Positions 47,425 through 57,394 of a stretch of 64,000 bases of DNA are shown one piece after another. The stretch spans positions 310,001 through 374,000 of the forward strand of contig JBBMOL010000281.1 of assembly GCA_037954665.1 (NCBI GenBank), in the 5' to 3' direction. The stretch's first letter is position 1; each line of letters begins with the position of its first letter. The DNA comes from Laguncularia racemosa. Lineage: Eukaryota; Streptophyta; Magnoliopsida; Myrtales; Combretaceae. Made by a program: the position numbers and the translations under genes. A model generated the notes under the pieces. That model saw nothing but the letters and a program-made list of their open reading frames with translations, ran no database searches and was not told the origin of the DNA.

Positions 47425-48634
47425 ACCTTCCTTTCAAGGGAAGAATGACCTAGAATTATACTTGGAGTGAGAGCAAAAGGTTGATCACATATTTAAGTGT
47501 CATAATTATTCAGAGGATAAGAAGATTAAACTTGTAGTAGTCGAATTCACTAACTATGCGAGTGTATGGTGGGATCAACTGGTTCGAAACAGAAGACGAT
47601 ATGGGGAGAGTCCTGTCAGCACACGGGATGAGATGAAAACAATCATGCAGAAGAGGTACATTCCTACTCATTATTTTAGGGATTTACATAGGAAATTGCA
47701 AAGCTTGACACAAGGGTCCAGAAGTGTAGAGGATTACTTCAAAGAGATGGAAATAGCCATGATTAGAGCTAAAGTAGAAGAGAATGATGAAGTTACAATG
47801 GTTAGGTTCATTAATGAATTGAATAGGGAGATTGTTGATATCATTGATCTACAGCAGTATGTAGACATTGAGGAATTTTTGCATAAGGCGATCAAGATTA
47901 AGAAGCAGTTGAAGGCAAAGAGTACTTCAAGGTATAATCCAGCTTCAAGTTCTTCTAGGTATGATTCAACTTCTAGTGCTTCATGGAAGTCAAATTGGAA
48001 GAATAATAAATCATCACCAAAAACTAAGGAGAAGAGAAGGCTAAGGCACCAGCATCCTATTCGAAAGGTAACACTGAAACCAAAATCTATTTCTAGATTA
48101 CGTGACATTAAGTGTTTTAGGTGCCAGGGATTTGGGCATATTGCATCGCAGTGTCCAAATACTAAGGCGATGATCCTTTTGGAGAGTGGTGATGTGGAGA
48201 GTGTGAGTTCAGGGGATGATGATGACATGCCCCCATTGGAAGATTGTAGTGATGTGGATATGGAAGGTCCTGTAAAGGGAGAGTTTCTTGTTACCAGGCA
48301 GATTCTCAATACTCAACCTAAGAATGAGGGTAGTGAAGTGCAGCGAGAGCACATTTTTCATACTAGATGCCATGTAAATAACAAGGTGTGTAGTTTGATT
48401 ATTGATAGTGGTAGCTGCACAAATGTTGCTAGCACGTTATTGGTAGATAAATTGAGTCTGAAAACTATGAAGCATGATCAACTTTATAAGTTGCGGTGGT
48501 TGAGTGAATGTGGGGAGGTTAAAGTGACCAAGAGGGTATTGGTTTCTTTCTCTATAGGGAAATATCGTGATGAGGTATTGTGTAATGTGGTACCTATGCA
48601 GGCTTGCTACATATTGTTGGGACGACCTTGGTAA
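47425..48634 (+). pseudogene. gag C-terminal part and protease
   Basis: The capsid-like segment resumes with YASVWWDQLVRNRRRYGE. A zinc knuckle C-X2-C-X4-H-X4-C (CFRCQGFGHIASQC) is at about 48115-48156, then an acidic linker (GDDDDMPPLEDCSDVDMEG), then the aspartic protease with active site LIIDSGSCTNVAS near 48395-48430 and LLGRPW at the end. A TAA at 48632 follows PW, where a glutamine is usual (CAA before C-to-T change). The protease would release gag and pol proteins; its catalytic Asp-Ser-Gly is intact. Confidence 0.9.
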
Positions 48635-49942
48635 TTTGATAGAAAGGTCACCCATGATGGTTATCATAATAGGTATTCCTTTATTATGAACAAAAGACAG
48701 GTGGTTTTGACACCCCTCAATCCTTGGGAGGCTAGTGAGGATAAGTTAAGGATTGCTAAAGAGTTTAGAGAGAGAGGGAAACACAAGAGTGAACAAGAAA
48801 AGAAGCGTGAGATTGTGAAAGAGAGTGGTAAAAATACACTTGTGAGCTATGAGAGGAAAGAATTAGAGGGAAACACGAGTGAAATTGGCGAGGCAAGTGA
48901 GATTGAAAGTGCCTTGAAGGCAAAACGACACTTACTTGTATTGATGTACAAGGATGTTTATTTTTCCACTGACCATCTTAATTCTTCTTTGCCTGCAGTC
49001 GTTGTTTCTCTTTTGCAAGAATTTGCTAACTTGTTCCCTGAGGAAATACCTAGTGGATTACCTCCATTGAGAGGTATTGAGCATCAAATCAACTTTGTTC
49101 CAAGTGCCTCAATTCCAAATAGACCAACATATAGAGCAAATCCAGAGGAGACAAAGGAGATTCAGAGGCAAGTGGATGAGCTAATAGAAGGGGGATTTGT
49201 GAGAGAGAGCCTTAGCCCATGTTCGGTCCCTGTTATTTTGGTTCCAAAGAAGGATGGATCATGGCTTATGTGCGTGGATTGTCGAGCCATCAACAAAATT
49301 ACAGTTAAGTACCGACATCCCATACCTAAGCTTGATGATATGTTAGATGAGTTGTATGGTGCGTGTTTGGTTTCAAAAGTTAATTTAAAGAATGGTTATT
49401 ACCAAATACGCATGAGAGAAGGAGACGCATGGAAAACCACTTTTAAAACCAAATATGGTCTCTATGAGTGGTTGGTAATGCCTTTCGGTTTGACAAATGC
49501 ACCAAGCACATTTATGCAATTAATGAACCATGTTCTTCATGCTTTCATAGGAAAATTTGTTGTAGTCTATTTTGATGACATTTTAGTCTACAATAAAAGT
49601 TTAGAAGAACATGTTCAGCATTTGCAAATGGTTTTCACTGTTTTGAGAGAAAATAGGTTATTTGCAAATTTAAAGAAGTGTACCTTTTGCATGGAGTCTG
49701 TGGTGTTTTTGGGTTTTGCTGTAGGTGCATAGGGGATTGTTGTTAATGAGGAGAAGGTAAAGGCGATCAAGGAATGGCCAACACCTAAGAATGCTAATGA
49801 GGTAAGAAGCTTTCATGGTTTAGTAAGCTTCTATGGGAGATTTGTAAGGGATTTTAGTTCTATAGCTGCTCCTTTAAATGACCTTGTTAAAAAGAATACT
49901 GAGTTTAGGTGGACTGAAATACATGAGAAAGCTTTCAATACT
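48635..49942 (+). pseudogene. Reverse transcriptase region
   Basis: The same frame continues. It begins with FDRKVTHDG-like protease-RT linker sequence, a lysine/glutamate-rich spacer (EFRERGKHKSEQEKKREIVK, also present at 63908-64000), then RT motifs LPPLRGIEHQINF, SPCSVPVILVPKKDGSWLMCVDCRA, LKNGYYQIRM and MPFGLTNAPSTFMQ. The catalytic box VYFDDILVYN is near 49568-49597 with both Asp present. A TAG at 49730 (glutamine expected) is the only stop before the connection domain (GRFVRDFSSIAAPL near 49840). Confidence 0.9.
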
Positions 49943-51664
49943 TTGAAAGAAAAGCTGGCTAATGCACCTTTGCTTGTTCTCCCTAATTTTGAAAAGGTTT
50001 TTGAAATTGAATGTGATGCTTTTGGGAAAGGTATTGGTGGTGTTTTGATGCAGGATTCTAAGCCAATTACTTACTTCAGTGAAAAGCTTAATGGGGCAGC
50101 ATTGAACTATCCTACCTATGATAAGGAGCTATATGCATTAGTGAGGACTTTGCAAATTTAGCAGCACTATCTATGGCCCAAGGAGTTCATTATCCATTCA
50201 GATCATGAGAGCTTGAAATTTTTGAAGACTCAGGGTAAGTTGAACAAAAGGCATGCTAGGTGGATGGAATTTATTGAAACTTTTCCTTATGTTATCAAAT
50301 ACAAGCAAGGAAAAGAAAATGTAGTGGCTGATACACTGTCCAGGAGGTATTTACTTCTGACCTCTTTACATACAAAATTACTTGGATTTGAGTTTATTAA
50401 GGATTTGTATGAAAATGATGTTGATTTTGGTCAAGTGTGGAGTGTTGTTTCTGAGCATACATATGTTGATTTCTATAAGCATGAGGGGGTTTTTTTTAAG
50501 AAAGACAAGCTTTGCATTCCTAAATGTTCCTTGCGAGAGTTGCTTGTTAGAGAAACACATGGGGGTGGACTAATGGGACACTTTGGTATACAGAAAACTT
50601 TGGACATTTTGCATAAGCATTTTTATTGGCTTAGGATGAAACATGATGTGTAAGTTGTGTGTGAAAAATGCATTGTGTGTAAATAGGCTAAATCCAAAGT
50701 AATAACGCATGGAGAATACATCCCATTACCTATGCCTCATTAGCCTTGGATTGACATTTCTATGGACTTTGTTCTAGGTTTGCCACGATCTAGAAATGGC
50801 AAGGATAGCATATTTGTTGTTGTTGATAAGTTTAGAAAAATGGCTCACTTTATTGCCTATTCTAAAACTAATGATACAACACATATTGCTGATTTATTCT
50901 TTAAAGAAATTATGTGTTTGCATGGCCTGCCAAGATCCATAGTAAGTGATAGGGATGTTAAGTTTCTCAGCCATTTCTGGCGCACTTTGTGGAACCGATT
51001 GGGAACTAAACTGTTATTTTCTACTGTTGTACATCCTTAGACGGATGGTCAAACGGAAGTAGTTAATAGGACCCTTTCACAATTGTTACGTGCTATTTTG
51101 AAACAAAACTTAAAACAATGGGAAAATTGTTTACCTCATGTTGAATTTGCATACAATAGAGCTGTGCATTCTGCTACATTATACTCACCATTTGAGATTG
51201 TGTATGGATTTAATCCTTTGACTCCCTTGGATATTTTACCCTTGCTTCCTAACGAATTTGTTGATTTTGATGGAAAGAGAAAAGCAAAGTTAGTCAGGGA
51301 ATTGCATGCCAAGGCTCGAGCTAACATTGAAAAGAAGAATGAGCACTATGCTCAATAAGCAAACAAGGGTCGTGTTAAGCTTACCTTTCAATCTGGAGAC
51401 TAGGTCTAGTTACATTTGAGAAAAGAAAGGTTTGCTACACAACGGAAGTCCAAATTACATTCTCGGGGAGACGGTCCTTTTCAAGTGCTGGAGCGCATCA
51501 ACGAAAATGCTTACAAACTCAATTTGCCAAGTCAATATGGTAATGTAAGCACTACTTTTAATGTTTCTGATCTTTCGTTATATAATGCAGGTGATTCGAG
51601 GACAAATCCTTTGAGGAAGGGGGGAATGATAGAGATCAGGACACATCCAACATTCGGGAGCTAG
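49943..51664 (+). pseudogene. RNase H and integrase region
   Basis: RNase H: EIECDAFGKGIGGVLMQ, YPTYDKELYALVR, VVADTLSRRY. Integrase: zinc region HGGGLMGHFGIQKT and CIVCK; core with Asp in SMDFVLG (50765), Asp in VSDRDVKF (50948) and Glu in TDGQTEVVNR (51056), so the catalytic triad is complete. The C-terminal domain has GDGPFQVLERINENAYKLNL and VSDLSLYN. Stops at 50159, 50651, about 50684, 50741, 51038, 51356 and two near 51403-51410 are all in frame; most replace Trp or Gln codons. A one-base loss near 51610 shifts the tail, and the apparent stop at 51662 lies already inside the 3' LTR. Confidence 0.9.
51612..51626 (+). other. Polypurine tract
   Basis: GAGGAAGGGGGGAA directly before the TG of the 3' LTR, the plus-strand primer site for reverse transcription. 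It overlaps the integrase tail codons. Confidence 0.88.
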
Positions 51665-52269
51665 TCAAAGCTAATGATCCTTTACAAAGGTATCGGGGGT
51701 CCTATGACACGATCACGGACCAAGCGAATGAAGGAGGCATTGCAAGGATTGATTATGGAACTTCAAGAGCAAGAGGTAATTCAACACAACTCTAACACAA
51801 GTCTTAAGCTCATGAATATCATATATTAAAGTAGGGACAAAGCGAAGGAGATCAGCAATGGATAGACGACCTTATCTTTTCATTTCAAAGCTGGCCCTGG
51901 ATGTATTTAAGACGCCAACTTATAATTTATGACCATTATAAACTCCTTGGTAGGACATTTGAAAGGTCACATCTAGCTTATAATTTATGACCATTATAAA
52001 CTCCTTTGGTAGGACATTTGAAAGGTCATTATCAAATGTTGAATGAAAATCATTTGAGAGAATTCTCTCTTCCTTTAGTTTTGGCAATAGAACTACCTTA
52101 GGTTTCTTCATCTTAAACGCTTGGAGAAATCGATCTTGATAGCTTAGGTTCTAATCGGCGGGTTCGATTGGGGTCGGGTTACGCACAATACTTGATTCAA
52201 TTTCGATTCTTGGGTTTTGAATCCTCTATTGATCATTGGGTCTTAGATCAATATCTAGGGTTTGCGTCA
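51627..52269 (+). repeat. 3' LTR of the gypsy element
   Basis: 643 bp, TGATAGAGATC to TTTGCGTCA, highly similar to 44208-44861 and with the same internal duplication. It contains the frame GPMTRSRTKRMKEALQGL at 51698-51751, which continues the polyprotein after allowing for small indels. Confidence 0.92.
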
Positions 52270-53486
52270 CCTCTTGTGGCTCGATGTTTTCCCACTTCAC
52301 CATCCAGGTCTCCGAGATCTATATTGGGGCTCTCAATCCGGGCTTCCCATAAGGTTTTAACCTCCGCCAATTTAGCGATCTTCTCAGTTACTAGCAAACT
52401 TGAATCTTAGTATTCGAACGTGATTCCCTCTAATGATGGCCTGTAAACTATGTCTTGGATAATACCAAACTGGTGGACCACCGAGTTCGAATGATAACCT
52501 GTGCACTCACTGATACCAATCAACGGAACAGCTTAAAAGTTCCTGCATGTTAGGGTGACCTTATTGCAGCAGCTCCACCTAGTAGTCCAGAGGATGTCGT
52601 TGGCACTGAAACCTTTGAGTACTTCTACCCAACTTTGGCCGGTAAGATCATCGGGCAGCTTCATCCTCTCTCTGCAGGAATCTACAAGGTCTACTTATTG
52701 GGCTAAAGATTTCTTGACCATGTTTAACTCGAAGCATTTGCGATGGCTCACAAACCATATTAAGATGAGGTTAATGTTTGAGCGGCGGATTCCATGGCCC
52801 TTCTTCTTCACCAAATTCAAATTCCGTATCTGTTCAACCAGTAGGGCTAGGATATAAGACTTCCCTCCCAAGAACTGAAACACTAACTCTGCGACCCTAC
52901 AGTGGATGTGAAAAATCCTAGTGGGAAAAAGGATAGTTGCAAATGCTGTCAAGATGAAAGCATAAACCCATCTTTGGTTATAACTCTTGGTATCTCTGCA
53001 TAAGATGTCTCTCCTGCTCCCATCATCACACCAAGCTACAAACCAGGCCTCCAATTCATCCATTCGTAGACAATACCCATTGCTATTTCCCAACGCTCAG
53101 TTGATCACTGTCTTGCGAACACCCAAGAGTCTACTGAAAATGCCGACCGGCCCAGCTTCTAGATTTGGCACATACACCCTGTTGACAAGTGATGGGGCCT
53201 GCAAAAGTTGGGTATATTCCTCCAGAGTTGGTGTGATCTCATGCGGCCCAATAAAGAAAGCTGCAGGCTCAATTTCCCAGAGGTGTAAGATAGCTCAAAT
53301 CAAAGGTAGGTTGACTTCCATCTTCATTAATGAGAGAATGAGAATGGGCCCTATCTTTCTCTGGATGAAGACTTGTTCCTCAGGGTCGTACAAGGTAAAC
53401 CAATGGTCCAATACTAGTTTTGGATCTAAAGGTTTGCAGACTTAGATTTCCTTGTAAAGGAGACGGTCGATTGTGACACTGGCCAT
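52270..53486 (-). pseudogene. DUF7745-like reading frame of the Ogre-like element, broken
   Basis: One minus-strand frame from ATG 53486 to the gypsy insertion at 52270, interrupted by about six stops. Two of them (53443 and 53293) would be CAA and CGA before C-to-T change. Recognisable segments are VLDHWFTLYDPEEQVFIQRK, HLWEIEPAAFFIGPHEITPT, LEEYTQLLQAPSL, WVYAFILTAFATILFPTRIF and VPLIGISECTGYH. This is the arrangement of the plant domain annotated as DUF7745, often linked to retroelements or plant mobile-domain genes, with unknown biochemistry. The coiled-coil end lies on the other side of the insertion (44207-43905). Confidence 0.65.
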
Positions 53487-54149
53487 CTAGAGAAATTTCT
53501 AATTACAAATGAAATCTTTTACAAAGTATCACTGATTCTGTTACAGGTAAATGTATCTGAACTCCAAAAAAAGAAAAGGAACAAAGAAATTATATCATTA
53601 ATCATTTGCTAGCCCATGACTTCATTTATACAAGATGGGTGGGTTCTAACAGGTCCCTAAGCTCTATGGCCTTCCACATTCAAAAGAAATGGATCTCAAG
53701 TCATATCGAAGCATTGGGTAGGGTAGCCTAATCAACCTTGAACGATGATCATATCACTTTGCCCGGAACCTACACAATGGCCCCCCGCCCTATGATCCTA
53801 AGACGGCCTAGGTCTGACCGTATCTAATCATACAATGTGCATACATAAAGACTCAACAATAATAAAAGATAAAATAAATAAATTTCATCAAATCCCTAAA
53901 AGAAAAGGTTAGCACCAGTAATATTTCACAATGAAAAAGTTAAAAGATATCTAAAAATGGTTATTCCAGAACGTTCAGGTGGTTAGCCTACTAGAACACC
54001 CCAATGGAGTCACAATCCTATCGAGTCTAATTTTAAATTTTTCATTTATGTTCCTAATCCAATTCATATTGGATTTTATGCTCATCCAATATAAATCCTT
54101 GACTTGAACTAGGAATTTTATTATTTATTTGGAGTCGCCACCTAACTGA
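53487..54149 (-). other. Leader and PBS region of the Ogre-like element
   Basis: Minus strand GTTAGGTGGCGACTCC (54131-54146) resembles the tRNA-Arg-type primer site reported for Ogre elements (TGGCGACTCC core). The 650 bp between it and the ATG at 53486 hold no frame. Confidence 0.5.
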
Positions 54150-55879
54150 AGTTAAGAAAAATTATTGAATAAGAACTAATTAAGCGGATTAATTCTAATT
54201 TAGATAACTAGTCGACAAAATCTCCTCTTTTATTTTTATAAATGAAAAAAGAAGAAAGAAAAACTAAAAATTCTTGACTCGAGAACTATCATATTAAAAC
54301 TCTAAAGTTACCACCTTATCCTTTTGAAATCTGAGTCATATTCTAATATCTTTAAAAATTACACCAATAACTATTTGGTAAATGATTTTTTTATTCTTTT
54401 TAGAGTTGCCCCATAAGGGTGCCTACGTAACTGCTATTCAGGATCAAATAGGTTGTAGTTCGCTTTTTATGAAACTTTAGTAGATTAGTTTAAGTTTTAA
54501 TTATGAAAACACCTCGGTTTAAGTTATCATTTTTAAGATTTAAAAAAAATCTAAAGTTAAACTTTAATATTTTTCTTTTTAGAAAAACTTTGATTTAAGG
54601 AAAACCAATTTTAGATTTATTCTAAAAAAAGAAGAATTTTCTAAGTGATAAAATAATTCATTATTTATTAATTTACTTTTATTTAATCCTGATTTTCATT
54701 ATTTTTCATTTTTTATTTTTTTTTTTTTATATTATATTAGACATATTTATTTATTTATCAAAAATCTAAAGCCTAATTAAAATCCAAAAAAAAATATTTT
54801 TTTATTATTAAAAAAATTCTTTATTTCTAATAAAATTACTAAATAAATGGATGATTAAAGTAAATAAATACAAATGAATAAAATAAAATAAATAAATAAA
54901 ATTAACTAACTTGGATGCGGATCGTAGGTCGGTCGGGTCAGGTCGAATTGGTCGGAGACTCCTCGTCGACGGTGTTTCGATGGCTTTTGAAGGCGATTGA
55001 GGGCTGCTTCTAAGCTTTCCAAGGGTAAGTAATCTAATTGTGGCGGTAGTTTTCTTCAAAAACCTCTTTAGGTGGTGGTTCGGAGCTTAATCGGCGGTCG
55101 CGGCTAAGGAGGAACTCTGGCGAGCTTCAAAACCTTCTAATTTTCACTCTTTTCTCTCTTTTGATCCATGATTTAGCTTACCCCATCATGCTCTATTTAT
55201 AGGCACTAGAAATCGAGCTGGATAAGCTCGGATTTCCCTACAATAGGCTCGAATCATATCTACGGTTAAAACCCATCTCCAATTTGCTCTAAATTCATGT
55301 AAATCTTTGATTTTTGTTACAATTTGTGTTAATTGAATGATGTTTATCTTATTGTTGTTAAAGATTTGTTGGATTTGTGCAAAAAATCATATCAAAATGG
55401 CCAAATTTCATTTTTTCCCGCGACCGGCGATCGTTTCAAACGGGGGTTGAAGACGATCACGCACTTAGTGTGTGTGCTCCCTCCGTCCAATAATAAGCTG
55501 ACACATATCCTAGGTGAGGAAAAAAATTGCAAAACGCGGATTTGCTTCCCCTGTGTTTTAAACCCCTAATCAAGCACTCCCCCACACTAAGGCCGAAGCC
55601 CAGACTAGCTGGGCTAACGCATTTATCAGTTTTATTTTACACAAATATTCTACATAAGCGTAGCAATTTTATTTATTTTATATTATTTTGAAATTTTAAA
55701 AATTTATAAAAATTATTTAACCTCTTTTATTATGATTTCTACCATTATTTTCCAAAATTGGTATATTTTTCCTATTTATTTTATTTTTTTCAATATTTTT
55801 CCTTTATTTCTGCTAAATAGAAGAAAAAATGAAAAATTGAACATTATTTATGATTAAAGGGCAAAAATTGGGTGTTTAC
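54150..55879 (-). repeat. 5' LTR of the Ogre-like element
   Basis: The minus strand starts TGTAAACACCCAATTTTTGC at 55879 and runs to near the PBS. The part 54700-55879 matches 39303-40523; the part 54150-54700 has no counterpart at the other end. The exact inner boundary is uncertain because no clear CA can be fixed. Confidence 0.55.
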
Positions 55880-57394
55880 AATACTGCTGCTGCATTCTTG
55901 GATGTTAATATTTTCATTTGTTACATTAATTTTCTTATTTTTCTGCTAATAATAAAAAGAGGGAGAAATATGTAAGAAAAGTATGTGTGAAAAAGTGTGA
56001 AAAGTAAACAAAACTGAAAATATTAATAAAGAAAAAGGAATATGAAAAGTTAAATAAATGTTTTAAATATTTTTGTTTATAAAAGGTTTTGTTATCATCA
56101 AAAAAAGAGAGAATATTAAGTTCTCTTCATAATAGTTTTGATAATAACAAAAAATCAAGAGATTACTAACTAAGTTATTAAGTGTATAAATAATAAATAC
56201 ACATGTAATTCAGTTTATTCTCTCAAAAGAAAAGTTTTTCTCTTAAGCTTTTAGTTAGAAGATAACTCAAAGACTAACTCAAAGAGTAGACTTGCTGTAT
56301 GAATCAAACTTTTACTCAAAAGATAACTCAGAGATTGACTCAAAGAGTAGACTCGCTGCACTAACATAACTACAAAAACAAATAGCATATAATAGGATGA
56401 GTTTATATTTGAAGATTTAATCAACTTGAAGGCTCAACTCCAAAGTTGAATGTATTTGGGTAATACATTCAAAATGTTCTACAAAGTTGGTTAATATATC
56501 TAGGAGATTTGAAATTACAATCAATTTAAAGATTAAAATTAAAGTTGGTCCAAACCTAACGAAGCAAAGTATGTCTGATGAAGATTTATATTTTTCAAAA
56601 TTCAAAACCACGCTTGAAGAGTGGAAAATATTCAAAAAGGATAACAACCGAAATACATTTCTATTTTTAAGGGATATAAAGTCAACCGTTGTTTTAAAGA
56701 TGTTATTCACACACTTCGTTAACAACATAGAACTAATCAAGGAACATTTTTTGAATTTGAGATGAGTTATGATCTCTAGCAAAATATCTATAACAAATTT
56801 TATCTTCAACATCCACCTTATCCTCTTGTAGCCATTGCATGATTAGAAGCAATATACTCTCAGCGTTTAAGAAGAATAAGATAAAATAGAACCCCAAAAA
56901 AAAAAATACATAGCAATCTCTGTGTAAAATTCTATTACATTTCATTTTTATTTTGTACCGAACTTAGTGAGGATTACATTATCATTATTCCTCATTGATT
57001 TTGATAATTTTTGTTAGAGCTAAATTACTAATAGGCTCTAAGTTTAAAGATAGCTAGGTGATAGCTTGAGGTCGAATAGAGTGAATTGTAATCAATATTT
57101 ATAAATCTCATTTCGTGATTAAATGTAGTGGAACATACCGGTATGGAATACCGAGTCCCCGACTTGGCTCTAGAAGAGAGGACTGATGCTTGAGGTAGAA
57201 CTTTTATAAATCATTGTGCAAACTATTCTTACTCTACTCTTTTATTTTCATGCATTTAATTATCTATTGTGATTACAAAGCAAATTTGAAGTCATAATTT
57301 ACAAGTGACTAATTAAGGATGTGATCTGTTTTTTTAAGAAAGTTAATTTTTTTTAAAGCCAATTCAACCTCCCTCTTGGTTACTCTTCAGGACC
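55880..57394. mobile_element. Probable Ty1/copia LTR remnant
   Basis: TTGTTATCATCAAAAAAAGA at about 56089, followed by GTTTTGATAATAACAAA, is the PPT-LTR start pattern common in plant copia elements. CCAATTCAACCTCCCTCTTGG at 57359-57379 resembles the usual copia LTR end. No pol sequence accompanies it. A ~60-bp duplication (AGATAACTCA.AGA.T.ACTCAAAGAGTAGAC) lies at 56258-56360. Boundaries are approximate and the call is tentative. Confidence 0.4.

Larger units (their letters stand above)
44208..52269 (+). mobile_element. Complete Ty3/gypsy retrotransposon with nested solo LTR
   Basis: 8.06 kb including a 1.5-kb solo LTR. Parts: 5' LTR 44208-44861, PBS 44864-44875, gag from 45603, protease, RT, RNase H, integrase, PPT (51612-51626) and 3' LTR 51627-52269. 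Apart from the nested LTR and one late frameshift, gag-pol stays in a single frame and is broken only by about ten nonsense codons. Those I could compare replace CAA, CAG or TGG. Domain order is gypsy-type. The LTR-encoded C-terminal tail resembles what I recall for CRM-like and related chromoviruses, but no chromodomain was confirmed. Confidence 0.93.
39303..55879 (-). mobile_element. Ogre-like, pol-less LTR element, minus strand, with nested insertions
   Basis: Two similar LTR-type blocks (39303-40523 and about 54150-55879) lie in the same orientation. Between them on the minus strand are a PBS-like GGCGACTCC (54131-54140), a leader, a decayed DUF7745-like frame (53486-52270 continuing 44207-43905) and a long tail region with a tandem array beside the left LTR. 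Removing the 8.06-kb gypsy element at 44208-52269 leaves about 8.5 kb. No gag-pol of its own is visible, so it is non-autonomous. A tandem array near the 3' LTR and a GGCGACTCC primer site are features described for Ogre/Tat elements. The LTR assignment rests on visual similarity. Confidence 0.6.

Noticed and set aside
56417..56812. 131-codon minus-strand frame and 92-codon plus-strand frame over the same DNA
   Set aside because: AT-rich sequence next to a probable copia LTR; neither shows a family motif, and both strands are open by composition.
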